A stretch of 32,505 bases of DNA from an uncultured Caulobacter sp. (lineage in GTDB: Bacteria; Pseudomonadota; Alphaproteobacteria; Caulobacterales; Caulobacteraceae): contig CAKZJK010000097.1 of the NCBI GenBank assembly GCA_936942565.1, positions 1 to 32,505 on the forward strand. The letters are read 5' to 3'. Below the pieces are notes generated by a model that worked only from the letters and a program-made list of their open reading frames with translations, did no database searches and was not told the DNA's origin. The position numbers and the translations under genes were made by a program. Every line of letters begins with the position of its first letter. The stretch's first letter is position 1. Shown here piece by piece: positions 9,281 through 18,811 of this stretch.

Positions 9281-11512
9281 GTGGCGCCTGTCGAGCCTGC
9301 TCCAGCGCCCGCGCCTGCCGCTCCGGCCAAGCCGCGCCCCAAGTTCCTTCGTCAGTATGAGCTGATCGAGCGGGTCCACGCCTACGACCCGACGGCGAAT
9401 GAAGCCCTTCTGAACCGCGCCTATGTCTACGCCATGCGGATGCACGGCTCTCAGACCCGGGCCAGCGGCGACCCCTATTACGCCCACCCGATCGAGGTGG
9501 CCGGCATCCTCACCGAATACCGGCTCGACACCGCGACGATCGTCACGGCGCTGCTGCACGACGTGATCGAGGACACCCCGGTCACCAAGGAGGAGATCGC
9601 CCAGCTGTTCGGCGAGGAGATCGCCGAGCTGGTCGAGGGCGTCACCAAGCTTTCGAAGCTGGAGCTCCAGGCCGAGCACACGCGCCAGGCCGAGAACCTG
9701 CGCAAGTTCATCCTGGCCATCTCCAAGGACGTCCGCGTCCTGCTGGTCAAGCTGGCCGACCGTCTGCACAACATGCGGACGCTGCATTTCATCAAGAACC
9801 AAGCCAAGCGCGAGCGGATCGCCCGCGAAACGCGCGACATCTACGCGCCGCTGGCCCGCAACATCGGCTGCCATCGCATCTGCGTGGAGCTGGAGGAGCT
9901 GTCCTTCCAGCACACCAATCCCGTCGCGCGCGACGCCATTCTGCGCCGCCTGGACGCCTTGCGCGAAGAGCAGGGCGGGGCGGTTGCGTTGGTGAGCCAG
10001 GAGATCGCCGCCCGCCTGGAGTCGGCCAATCTGCCGTCGAGGGTCTTCGGCCGCGAGAAGTCGCCCTATTCGATCTGGCGGAAGCTGCAGCGCAAGTCGA
10101 TCGGCTTCTCGCAGATGTCGGACATCTACGCCTTCCGCGTGATCGTCGACAGCGAGGAAGACTGCTACCGCGCGCTCGGCGTCGTTCACCGCGCCTGGTC
10201 CAGCGTGCCGGACCGGTTCAAGGACTACATTTCGACGCCGAAGCGGAACAACTACCGCTCGCTGCACACGACCGTGGTCGGCCCGCGCGGCATGCGCATC
10301 GAGATGCAGATCCGCACCGAGGCCATGGATCGCGTCAACGAAGAGGGCGTCGCCGCCCACTTCCGCTACAAGGACGCCTCGTACGGTCTCGACCTGGAAG
10401 GCATGGAGGCGGCCGGTGGCCGCGACCCGCTGGCCAACCTGCGCCAGCTGGTCCAGGTGCTGGAGCACGGTGGCGACAGCGAGGAACTGGTCGAGCACGC
10501 CAAGCTCGAGATGTTCCTCGACCAGGTGTTCGTCTTCACGCCCAAGGGCAAGCTGGTCAGCCTGCCGCGCGGGGCCATGCCCCTCGACTTCGCCTATGCG
10601 GTGCACACCAGCGTTGGCGACACTTGCATCGGCGTGAAGATCAACGGCGAGCTCAAGCCCCTGCGCACGCCGCTGGTCAATGGCGACGTGGTCGAGGTGG
10701 TGCGTGGCTCCAAGCCGGTGGTGCCGCCCGATTGGCGCTCGTTGACGGTTACGGGCCGGGCAAGGTCCGCCATTCGCCGCCATATCCGCCAGACCGAGAA
10801 GGAAGAGTTCCTACGCCTGGGCCGGGCTTCGCTGGAGCAGGTCTTCGAGCGCGCCGGCAAGAAGCTGAAGGACGTGTCGCTGCGGCCGATCCTGGAGCGC
10901 TTCGCCCTGGAGGGCGACGAGGCCCTGTTCGACGCCGTCGGACGCGGCCGGGTCTCGCCCAGCCAGGTGCTGGAAACCGCCTATCCGGGCATGAAGGACT
11001 CCGAGCGCGAAGCCGCCACGGCGCGTCGCAAGATCGAGGGCGGCAAGGACGCCACGCTCTATGTCGGCGGTGGTGGACTGACCCCCGGCGTCTCGCTGCA
11101 CTTCGCCCACTGCTGCAGCCCCGTGCCGGGCGACCGCATCGTCGGCATCCTGCGCGAGGACGGCGAAGGCCTCGACGTCCACACGATCGACTGCCCGCGC
11201 CTGGCCGAGTACGAGGATCGCGAGGAGCTATGGCGCGACCTGAATTGGACGCCGGAAGCCGAACGCTCGACGATCTCGATGACGCGCCTGCACGCCACGA
11301 TCCAGAACGCGCCGGGCGTGCTGGGTCAGGTCTGCACGATCATCGGCGAGGCTGGCGGCAACATCGTCAACCTGCGCATGCATCATCGGCAGAGCGACTT
11401 CTTCGACACGGATATCGACGTCGAGGTTCGCGACGCCAAGCACCTGACCAACATCCAGGCCGCGCTGCGGGCTTGCCCCTCGGTCGAGACGGTCGATCGG
11501 ACGCGCGGCTAG
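9281..11512 (+). CDS. spoT: Bifunctional (p)ppGpp synthetase/hydrolase (RelA/SpoT)
   Basis: HDVIEDTPVTKEEI hydrolase motif; RFKDYISTPKRNNYRSLHT (RxKD) and EMQIRT synthetase; TGS and C-terminal ACT. GTG 9281 is the first ATG/GTG/TTG; see finding on upstream CTG 9167. Confidence 0.95.
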   Translation: MAPVEPAPAPAPAAPAKPRPKFLRQYELIERVHAYDPTANEALLNRAYVYAMRMHGSQTRASGDPYYAHPIEVAGILTEYRLDTATIVTALLHDVIEDTPVTKEEIAQLFGEEIAELVEGVTKLSKLELQAEHTRQAENLRKFILAISKDVRVLLVKLADRLHNMRTLHFIKNQAKRERIARETRDIYAPLARNIGCHRICVELEELSFQHTNPVARDAILRRLDALREEQGGAVALVSQEIAARLESANLPSRVFGREKSPYSIWRKLQRKSIGFSQMSDIYAFRVIVDSEEDCYRALGVVHRAWSSVPDRFKDYISTPKRNNYRSLHTTVVGPRGMRIEMQIRTEAMDRVNEEGVAAHFRYKDASYGLDLEGMEAAGGRDPLANLRQLVQVLEHGGDSEELVEHAKLEMFLDQVFVFTPKGKLVSLPRGAMPLDFAYAVHTSVGDTCIGVKINGELKPLRTPLVNGDVVEVVRGSKPVVPPDWRSLTVTGRARSAIRRHIRQTEKEEFLRLGRASLEQVFERAGKKLKDVSLRPILERFALEGDEALFDAVGRGRVSPSQVLETAYPGMKDSEREAATARRKIEGGKDATLYVGGGGLTPGVSLHFAHCCSPVPGDRIVGILREDGEGLDVHTIDCPRLAEYEDREELWRDLNWTPEAERSTISMTRLHATIQNAPGVLGQVCTIIGEAGGNIVNLRMHHRQSDFFDTDIDVEVRDAKHLTNIQAALRACPSVETVDRTRG

Positions 11513-11916
11513 ACCTTCCGCAGGGCCGCCACGGCGTCGAGGCCGCCCGCCGTCATCGGCGAGGGCAGGGCGTGTAGCGAAAACCAGCCCCACTCGTGGA
11601 TGGCGTGCGCTTCCTGGATCACGGGCTCGCCTTGCCAGCTCTCGACCGCGTAGGTGATCGCCACCCAATGGTAGTCCGGCGCGACCATGTCGGTGACCGC
11701 CAGGACGCGGCTTGTCTTGATGACGATGCCGAGCTCTTCGTGGGTTTCGCGCTCGGCGCAGACATGCGCGGCCTCGCCCCAGTCGAGCTTGCCGCCGGGC
11801 ACGCCCCAGTGGTCGGCCTCGGGGTTCTTGACCCGCTTGACCAGCAGCAGACGGCCCTGGTCATCAAGGATGGCGGCGCCACAACCGACGCGGGGCCGTT
11901 GGATTTCGTCTGTCAT
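11509..11916 (-). CDS. NUDIX hydrolase
   Basis: Nudix box GGKLDWGEAAHVCAERETHEELGI. Confidence 0.93.
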   Translation of the reverse strand: MTDEIQRPRVGCGAAILDDQGRLLLVKRVKNPEADHWGVPGGKLDWGEAAHVCAERETHEELGIVIKTSRVLAVTDMVAPDYHWVAITYAVESWQGEPVIQEAHAIHEWGWFSLHALPSPMTAGGLDAVAALRKV

Positions 11917-11960
11917 GGAGGCGGTAGAGCCTTAAACCGCATCGCTCCGCAAGCCGGCGT

Positions 11961-11988
11961 TTGTAGACTCGGCCGGCTGGGCTATATC
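11961..11988 (+). promoter_or_regulatory. Candidate sigma-70-type promoter of pyrE
   Basis: TTGTAGA, 13-nt spacer, GCTATATC (exact fit to the Caulobacter -10 consensus GCTANAWC, recalled); ATG only 8 nt downstream. Confidence 0.55.
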
Positions 11989-11996
11989 GACGGCCC

Positions 11997-12581
11997 ATGA
12001 CCAACGACGACGTCCTCGAAGAATTCCGCGCCGCCGGCGCCCTGCGCGAAGGCCACTTCGTGCTGTCCAGTGGCCTGCACAGCCCTGTTTTCCTGCAAAA
12101 GAACCTGGTGTTCATGCGGCCCGAGCGCTGCGAGCGCCTCTGCAAGGCCCTGGCGCAAAAGATCATCGCCACCGTCGGCCAGGTCGACGTCGCGGTCTCG
12201 CCGGCCGTCGGCGGCATCATCCCCGGCTACGAGACCGCCCGTCACCTGAACGTGCCGTCGATCTATGTCGAGCGCGAAGCCGGCGGCTTCAAGTTCCGTC
12301 GCGGCTTCCACCTGGAGCCGGGCCAGAAGGTCGTGATGGTCGAGGACATCGTCACCACCGGCCTGTCGTCGCGCGAGTGCATCCAGGCGATCAAGGACGC
12401 CGGCGGCGATGTCGTGGCCGCCGCCTGCATCGTCGACCGCTCGGGTGGCAAGGCCGATGTCGGCGTTCCGCTGATCGCGCTGGCCAGCCTTGAGGTCCCC
12501 GCCTATCCGGCCGACGCCCTGCCGCCGGAACTGGCCGCGATCCCGATCGAGGATCCGGGCAGCCGCCGGCTGAAGGGCTGA
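11997..12581 (+). CDS. pyrE: Orotate phosphoribosyltransferase
   Basis: [42 protein letters not shown] motif. Confidence 0.95.
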   Translation: MTNDDVLEEFRAAGALREGHFVLSSGLHSPVFLQKNLVFMRPERCERLCKALAQKIIATVGQVDVAVSPAVGGIIPGYETARHLNVPSIYVEREAGGFKFRRGFHLEPGQKVVMVEDIVTTGLSSRECIQAIKDAGGDVVAAACIVDRSGGKADVGVPLIALASLEVPAYPADALPPELAAIPIEDPGSRRLKG

Positions 12582-12713
12582 GCGGTCAGGGTTTCGCCTG
12601 GGCCGGCGGCGTCGGCCAGGTCTTCTGAAAGGTCATGATCGCAGCCCTAAGGTTACACGAGGGGACGATCTGGCGCGTTGGACAGTTTGTCTATTCGCGC
12701 CTCTGGCGCCCGC

Positions 12714-12784
12714 GTGGGAAATTCCCACCTGCACAGCCAGACGGCTGGGCTTATAGGTCAGTGGCGGACGACTTTAAGTCCGCC
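12714..12784 (+). promoter_or_regulatory. Three consecutive inverted repeats in the pdxJ leader
   Basis: GTGGGAAATTCCCAC 12714-12728; CAGCC-agac-GGCTG 12734-12747; GGCGGAC-gactttaa-GTCCGCC 12763-12784. Confidence 0.5.
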
Positions 12785-12813
12785 CGCGGCGCGGCCGAAG
12801 AACGGGAAGACGG

Positions 12814-13572
12814 ATGAGCTTGCGACTGGGCGTCAACATCGATCACGTGGCCACGATCCGCAACGCGCGGGGATCCTGGTATCCGGAGCCGGTGCGGGCG
12901 GCCGAACTGGCGCTCGCGGCGGGCGCCGACGGCATCACCGCTCACCTGCGTGAAGATCGCCGCCATATCAGCGACGCCGACATCGCCGTCCTCACCGACC
13001 TCTGCCACAAACGCGGCAAGCCGCTGAACTTCGAGATGGCGGTGACCGACGAGATGGTCGGCATCGCGCTGGAGGCCAAGCCCCACGCGGCGTGCCTCGT
13101 GCCGGAGCGTCGCGAGGAGGTCACCACCGAGGGGGGCCTCGACGTGATCAAGGGGCAGGCCCGGATAGCGGCCGCCACGGCGCGGCTTCGCACCGTCGGG
13201 GCCCGTGTCTCTCTGTTCATCGAGCCCGACCCCGCGCAGATCCGCGCTTCGGTAGAGGCGGGCGCCCAGGTCGTCGAGCTGCATACGGGCGCTTATTGCG
13301 ACGCCGCCCGCGCGGGTGAGGCTCAGCGGGCCGAGGCCATCCTCCAGCGCTTGAAGGCCGGGGCCTCGTTGGCCGCCGAACTCGGCCTGGAAGTCCACGC
13401 GGGCCACGGCATCGACTACGCCACCGTCAAGCCGATCGCCGCCATCCCCGAGATCGCCGAACTGAACATCGGCCACTTCCTGATCGGCGAGGCGATCTTC
13501 GTTGGCCTGCCGCAGGCGATCCAGCGCATGCGCGTCCTGATGGACGCCGCGCGGGTGGAGCTGGCGGCGTGA
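12814..13572 (+). CDS. pdxJ: Pyridoxine 5'-phosphate synthase
   Basis: [60 protein letters not shown]. Confidence 0.97.
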   Translation: MSLRLGVNIDHVATIRNARGSWYPEPVRAAELALAAGADGITAHLREDRRHISDADIAVLTDLCHKRGKPLNFEMAVTDEMVGIALEAKPHAACLVPERREEVTTEGGLDVIKGQARIAAATARLRTVGARVSLFIEPDPAQIRASVEAGAQVVELHTGAYCDAARAGEAQRAEAILQRLKAGASLAAELGLEVHAGHGIDYATVKPIAAIPEIAELNIGHFLIGEAIFVGLPQAIQRMRVLMDAARVELAA

Positions 13573-13991
13573 TCATCGGCATCGGCTCGGATCTCTGCGA
13601 CATCCGGCGGATCGAGAAGTCCCTCGAGCGCTTTGGCGACCGTTTCACGCAAAAGGTCTTCACCGAGATCGAACGCAAGCGGTCCGAGCGCAAACCGGAT
13701 CGCGCCTCAAGCTACGCCAAGCGCTTCGCGGCGAAGGAGGCCTGCTCCAAGGCTCTTGGAACGGGTCTCAAGCGCGGGGTGCATCTGGCGGGCATGGGCG
13801 TCGTGAACATGCCCTCGGGCAAGCCGACCATGGCTCTTACCGGCGGCGCTATGGAGCGCCTGAAGGAAATGACCCCGCCCGGGATGGAGGCCGTCATCCA
13901 CTTGTCGCTGACGGATGATCACCCATACGCCCAGGCCTTCGTGATCATCGAAGCGCTGCCGGCGGGCCAGTCTGTCCAACCTTCGCCGTAA
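13569..13991 (+). CDS. acpS: Holo-[acyl-carrier-protein] synthase
   Basis: [43 protein letters not shown] start overlapping pdxJ stop (GTGA). Confidence 0.95.
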   Translation: MIIGIGSDLCDIRRIEKSLERFGDRFTQKVFTEIERKRSERKPDRASSYAKRFAAKEACSKALGTGLKRGVHLAGMGVVNMPSGKPTMALTGGAMERLKEMTPPGMEAVIHLSLTDDHPYAQAFVIIEALPAGQSVQPSP

Positions 13992-14090
13992 ACGGCGGCT
14001 ACCGCGCGGCACTTGCCCGTGGCGGCAACCCCGTCTAGCAAGGCCCAATCCGGTTTCCAGACCGTCCTTTTCGAAGAGCTCAGCGCCCGC

Positions 14091-14933
14091 ATGACCGACG
14101 TCGCCGACACGCCACCGCCCGCAGAGAAGGGCGCCGTCGCCGAGCTTATCGAGATCATCAAGACCGTGGCCTATGCGCTGGGCATCGCCTTGGTGCTGCG
14201 CGTTCTGCTGTTCCAGCCGTTCACGATTCCGTCGGCGTCGATGGAGCCCAATCTCTATCAGGGCGACTACATCATCGTGTCGAAGTTCAGCTACGGCTGG
14301 AGCCGCCACTCGATCCCGTTCAGCCCGCCGATCATCCAGGGCCGCATCTTCAACCACGCGCCCAAGCGCGGCGACATCATCGTCTTCAAGCTGCCGCGCG
14401 ACAATCGCACCGACTACATCAAGCGTCTGATCGGCATGCCGGGCGACAAGATCCAGATCCGCGGCGGCGCCGTCTTCATCAACGGCAAGGAACTGCCGCG
14501 CAAGCCGCTGCCGCCGGCCCTGGTCGACACCGGCTATGGCTTCACCCAGCAGGTGCAGCGCTTCGAGGAGACCAATCCCGAAGGCCGCCAGTACAAGACC
14601 CAGGACTTCGGTCCCGATAGCCGCGGCGACAACACCGGCGTCTATACGGTGCCGACCGGCTGCTACTTCTTCATGGGCGACAACCGCGACAACTCGGCCG
14701 ATAGCCGTTTCGATCCGGGCGTCTCGCCGTTCAAGACCAGCGCCTGCAAGTGGGACTACGAGCTCGATCAGTACATCGGCGACGAGGTCGGCGTTGGCTT
14801 CGTGCCGGAAGAGAACCTAGTCGGCCGCGCCCAGATCATCCTGCTCTCCTGGAACGCGGAAGCCAGCCTGTTCAAGCCCTGGACCTGGTTCCTGGACGCG
14901 CGTCCCAGCCGCTTCTTCCACGTCCTGAAGTGA
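14091..14933 (+). CDS. lepB: Signal peptidase I
   Basis: [24 protein letters not shown] (catalytic Ser), [14 protein letters not shown] (catalytic Lys), [14 protein letters not shown]. Confidence 0.95.
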   Translation: MTDVADTPPPAEKGAVAELIEIIKTVAYALGIALVLRVLLFQPFTIPSASMEPNLYQGDYIIVSKFSYGWSRHSIPFSPPIIQGRIFNHAPKRGDIIVFKLPRDNRTDYIKRLIGMPGDKIQIRGGAVFINGKELPRKPLPPALVDTGYGFTQQVQRFEETNPEGRQYKTQDFGPDSRGDNTGVYTVPTGCYFFMGDNRDNSADSRFDPGVSPFKTSACKWDYELDQYIGDEVGVGFVPEENLVGRAQIILLSWNAEASLFKPWTWFLDARPSRFFHVLK

Positions 14934-15628
14934 TGGATCGGCGCGCCGCCGCCGTCGGCGACCTGGAGCGCCGGATCGGCCACCAGTTCGAGGACCGCGA
15001 ACTCCTCGAACGCGCCTTGACCCACGCCAGTGTCGGCGACGGGGCCAAGAAGGTGCGCGATAACGAGGTGCTGGAGTTCATCGGCGACCGCGTGCTGGGC
15101 CTCCTGGCCGCGGAGGCCCTGGCTCAGCGGTTCCCGAAGGCCAAGGAGGGCGAACTCGCCCCGCGCCTCAACGCCCTGGTCAGCCGCGAGACCTGCGCCC
15201 GCGTGGCGCGGGCGGCCGAGCTCGGCCCCGCGCTGCGGCTATCGGCCTCGTCCAGCAAGATCGGGGGACGCGAGACTGACTCGATCCTCGCGGGCGCCAC
15301 CGAAGCCTTGATGGCGGCGTTGTATCAGGATGGCGGGCTTGACGCCGCGCGCCGGGTGTTTTTGAGCCTCTGGGCCGACGAGTTCGATCGGGCGGGCGAG
15401 GGGCGGCCGCGCGATCCCAAGACCGCGCTGCAGGAATGGGCGCAGGGCAAGGGACGACCGCTACCGACCTATCGCGTCCTGGATCGCGCCGGCCCGGACC
15501 ACGCGCCGATCTTCACGGTGGAGGTCGTCGTGGCCGGCGTGGATCCCGCCATCGCCAAGGGCAAGTCTCGTCAGGAGGCCGAGAAGGCCGCCGCCAAGGC
15601 TCTGCTCGAGCGCGAACGGGCCGACTGA
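14933..15628 (+). CDS. rnc: Ribonuclease III
   Basis: [23 protein letters not shown] (RNase III signature), C-terminal dsRBD; TGATG overlap with lepB stop. Confidence 0.96.
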   Translation: MDRRAAAVGDLERRIGHQFEDRELLERALTHASVGDGAKKVRDNEVLEFIGDRVLGLLAAEALAQRFPKAKEGELAPRLNALVSRETCARVARAAELGPALRLSASSSKIGGRETDSILAGATEALMAALYQDGGLDAARRVFLSLWADEFDRAGEGRPRDPKTALQEWAQGKGRPLPTYRVLDRAGPDHAPIFTVEVVVAGVDPAIAKGKSRQEAEKAAAKALLERERAD

Positions 15629-15632
15629 CGCC

Positions 15633-16898
15633 TCAGAACGCGATGAACATGCCGATGACGGCCGCGGCCATCACGGACGTCGCCAGCCAGCCGAAGACCC
15701 TCTGAGCGGGCGTCGCCACGAAGGCTCCCATCTGGGCCTTGCGGCTGGCCACCACCATCATGGCCGCCATGATCGGCACCGAGATGACCCCATTGATCAC
15801 CGCGCTCCAGAACAGCGCCTTGATCGGATCCAGCCCCGAATAGTCGACCAGCAGGCCCATCACGATCGCGGCGGCGATCACGGTGTAGAAGGCCTTGGCC
15901 TCGGTCGGCTTGTGCTCGAGACCGCTCTTCCAGCCGCGCAGTTCGCCCAGTGCGTATCCCACGGAGCCCGCCAGCACCGGAACGGCCAGCAGCCCGGTCC
16001 CGACGACGCCCAGGGCGAACAGGAAAAAGGCCAGCTCTCCCGCGACCGGGCGCAGGGCCTCGGCCGCCTGCGCCGAGGTCTGGATGTCGGTGACGCCGTT
16101 GGCGTGCAGCGTTACGGCGGTGGTCAGAATGATGAAGAAGGCGATCAGGTTCGACACGCCCATGCCGACCAGGGTGTCCCAACGGATCCGCTTGAGTTCC
16201 CCGGGCGCGTCCGTGGGATCCTCGATCAGTGGCGCCTCGCCCTTGGCTTCCTCGTCTTCCACCTCCTCGGAGCTTTGCCAGAAGAAGAGGTAGGGGCTGA
16301 TGGTGGTGCCGAAGACGGCGACCACCACGACGATCCAGCCGCTCTTGGGTAATTGCGGCATGACGGTGTGAATCGCCACCTGCGCCCAGTCGATCTTCAC
16401 GGTGAAGACCACGGCGACATAGGCGAACAGCGCCATGGTGAGCCATTTCAACAGCTTCACGTAGCGGTGGTAGGGCACCAGCACCTGCAGCGCCAGGCTG
16501 ACGATCGCGAAGCCGATTGTCAGGGCGTGTTCGTTCCAGCCCGTCACCAGACGCGCCGCCGCGCCCATGGCCGCGAGATCCGCGCCGATGTTGATCGCGT
16601 TGCCGATGAACAGCAGGGCCACCAGGCTCATCACCGCCCAGCCGGGGAAGACCCTCGCCAGGTTGGTCGAGAGACCGTGTCCGGTCACACGGCCGATGCG
16701 GGCGCTGATCGACTGGATGGCGACCATCAGCGGATAGGTCAGCACCACCGTCCAAAGCATGTTGAGGCCGAATTGCGCGCCCGCCTGGGAGTAGGTCGCG
16801 ATGCCGCTGGGATCGTCGTCGGCCGCGCCGGTGATCAAACCGGGCCCCAGGGTGCGAAGCACCTTGGGCGTGGGCAGGGCCGAGTCGGTCGAGCTCAT
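15633..16898 (-). CDS. NRAMP-family (COG1914-like) metal ion transporter, non-canonical metal-site residues
   Basis: GPGLITGAADDDPSGIATYSQAGAQFG (TM1 region), GTTISPYLFFWQSSEEVEDEE (TM6 region). Start taken at MSSTDSALPTP (16898). Confidence 0.88.
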   Translation of the reverse strand: MSSTDSALPTPKVLRTLGPGLITGAADDDPSGIATYSQAGAQFGLNMLWTVVLTYPLMVAIQSISARIGRVTGHGLSTNLARVFPGWAVMSLVALLFIGNAINIGADLAAMGAAARLVTGWNEHALTIGFAIVSLALQVLVPYHRYVKLLKWLTMALFAYVAVVFTVKIDWAQVAIHTVMPQLPKSGWIVVVVAVFGTTISPYLFFWQSSEEVEDEEAKGEAPLIEDPTDAPGELKRIRWDTLVGMGVSNLIAFFIILTTAVTLHANGVTDIQTSAQAAEALRPVAGELAFFLFALGVVGTGLLAVPVLAGSVGYALGELRGWKSGLEHKPTEAKAFYTVIAAAIVMGLLVDYSGLDPIKALFWSAVINGVISVPIMAAMMVVASRKAQMGAFVATPAQRVFGWLATSVMAAAVIGMFIAF

Positions 16899-17013
16899 GC
16901 GGTTTCCCGAATCCGTTGCGCGGGGCGGTGGGAAGACCAATGCCTAGCTTAGCGGCGATCACAAGGCAGGCGGGGCGGGATTTTCCGATCCATTGGTGCT
17001 ACACGCACGCGCA

Positions 17014-17964
17014 ATGACTGAAACCACCTCCCAAACCCGCGCGGGCTTCGCCGCCATCATCGGCGCGCCGAACGCCGGCAAGTCCACCCTGGTCAACCGC
17101 ATGGTCGGGGCCAAGGTCTCGATCGTCACCCAGAAGGTCCAGACCACCCGCTTCCCCGTGCGCGGCGTCGCCATCGCGGGCGACACGCAGATCGTCCTCG
17201 TCGACACGCCCGGAATCTTTAGCCCTCGCCGGCGTCTGGACCGCGCCATGGTCCGCGCCGCCTGGGCGGGCTCGGAAGAAGCCGAAGCCACCGTCCACCT
17301 CGTGGACGTGCAGGCCGAACTGGCCAGCCGCGCCGACAAGGCCACGCCGGGCGAGTACCGCTCGGCCCAGGACGTCCAGACCATCATCGAGGGCCTGAAG
17401 GCGGCCAACCGCAAGGTGATCCTGGCGCTGAACAAGATCGACGGGATCAAGCGCGACACCCTGCTGGCCATCGCCAAGGACTTCTTCGACACCGGCGTCT
17501 ACACCGACGTCTTCATGATCAGCGCCCAGACCGGCGCGGGCGTCGACGACCTGACCGCCAAGCTCGTGACCATGATGCCGGAAGGGCCCTGGCTCTATCC
17601 GGAAGACCAGACCGCCGACCTGCCGGCCCGCCTGCTGGCGGCGGAGATCACCCGCGAAAAGGTCTATCTGCGCGTCCACGAAGAGCTGCCCTACGCCGCC
17701 ATGGTCGAAACGACGGCATTCGAGGAGCGCAAGGACGGTAGCGTCCGCATCGAGCAGACCATCCTGGTCGAGCGCGACGGCCAACGGGTGATCGTGATCG
17801 GCAAGGGCGGGCAGACGCTGAAGTGGATCGGCCAGGCCGCCCGCGAGGAGCTCTGCGAAATCCTCGATCGCAAGGTGCACCTGTTCCTGCACGTCAAGGT
17901 CAAGGAGAACTGGGCCGAGGAACGGGGCCTGTTCAGCGACATCGGGCTGGACTTCGATGTTTGA
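17014..17964 (+). CDS. era: GTPase Era
   Basis: GAPNAGKSTLVNRMVG, VQTTR, VDTPGIF, NKID, C-terminal KH domain VIVIGKGGQTLKWIGQAAREEL. Confidence 0.97.
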   Translation: MTETTSQTRAGFAAIIGAPNAGKSTLVNRMVGAKVSIVTQKVQTTRFPVRGVAIAGDTQIVLVDTPGIFSPRRRLDRAMVRAAWAGSEEAEATVHLVDVQAELASRADKATPGEYRSAQDVQTIIEGLKAANRKVILALNKIDGIKRDTLLAIAKDFFDTGVYTDVFMISAQTGAGVDDLTAKLVTMMPEGPWLYPEDQTADLPARLLAAEITREKVYLRVHEELPYAAMVETTAFEERKDGSVRIEQTILVERDGQRVIVIGKGGQTLKWIGQAAREELCEILDRKVHLFLHVKVKENWAEERGLFSDIGLDFDV

Positions 17965-18811
17965 CGCGCCCGCGCCGGCCCTCGTCGATCTCGACGCGTA
18001 CTTCACGCGCATCGGCTACGATGGCCCGCGCGAGCCGACCCTGGACGTCCTTCGCGCCCTGACGCTGAAGCATCCGGACGCCATCCCGTTCGAAAACCTC
18101 GATGTCCTGCTGGGCCGCGGGATCAGCATCGTCCCGGCCGACATCGACGCCAAGCTGATCGGCGCGGGGCGGGGCGGCTACTGCTACGAGCAGAACGGCC
18201 TGCTGAAACGGGTCCTGACGGCGTTGGGCTTCCAGGTCGAGGGCCTGATGGCTCGCGTTCAATGGCTGGTCCCCGAGGGCGCGCCGCCGCGCCCGCGCTC
18301 GCACATGGTGCTGGGCGTCCAGCTGGATGGCGACACCTGGCTGGTCGACAACGGCTTCGGCGGCTGTGTGCTTACCGCGCCTTTGAAACTGTTCTCGGAT
18401 GAGGTCCAGAACACGCCGCATGGCGAGGTCAGGATCGTCGACGTGGAGCTGGGCGGCGTCGCCGAGCGGCAGGTGCAGGCCAACCTCTCGGGCAAATGGG
18501 CGCCGCTCTACCAGGTCGCCAAAGGCGCCTGGGCCGACATTGACTACGAGCAGGCCAACTACTTCACCTACACCCACCCCAGCTCGCACTTCACCTGGAG
18601 CATGACAGTCGGACGCTCTACGCCGACCGCGCGCTACGCCCTGAAGAACAACCGCTTCACCCATCGCGACGTGACGGGCGCGGTCGTCGATCAAAGGGAC
18701 CTTTCGGCCGACGAACTCGAGGCGACGCTGCGCGACGTGATCGGCCTTCCGGTCGCGCCCGACTGGCGTCCGGTGCTGGAGAAGGTCGTGGCCTGGGGGA
18801 TGCCGTCCTAG
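17957..18811 (+). CDS. Arylamine N-acetyltransferase
   Basis: PFENLDVLLGR, RGGYCYEQNGLL (Cys), SHMVLGV (His), VDNGFGG (Asp): NAT catalytic triad context. Confidence 0.92.
   Translation: MFDAPAPALVDLDAYFTRIGYDGPREPTLDVLRALTLKHPDAIPFENLDVLLGRGISIVPADIDAKLIGAGRGGYCYEQNGLLKRVLTALGFQVEGLMARVQWLVPEGAPPRPRSHMVLGVQLDGDTWLVDNGFGGCVLTAPLKLFSDEVQNTPHGEVRIVDVELGGVAERQVQANLSGKWAPLYQVAKGAWADIDYEQANYFTYTHPSSHFTWSMTVGRSTPTARYALKNNRFTHRDVTGAVVDQRDLSADELEATLRDVIGLPVAPDWRPVLEKVVAWGMPS

Noticed and set aside
9221-10783. 520-aa minus-strand ORF opposite spoT
   Set aside because: Antisense shadow of a conserved gene; composition artefact.
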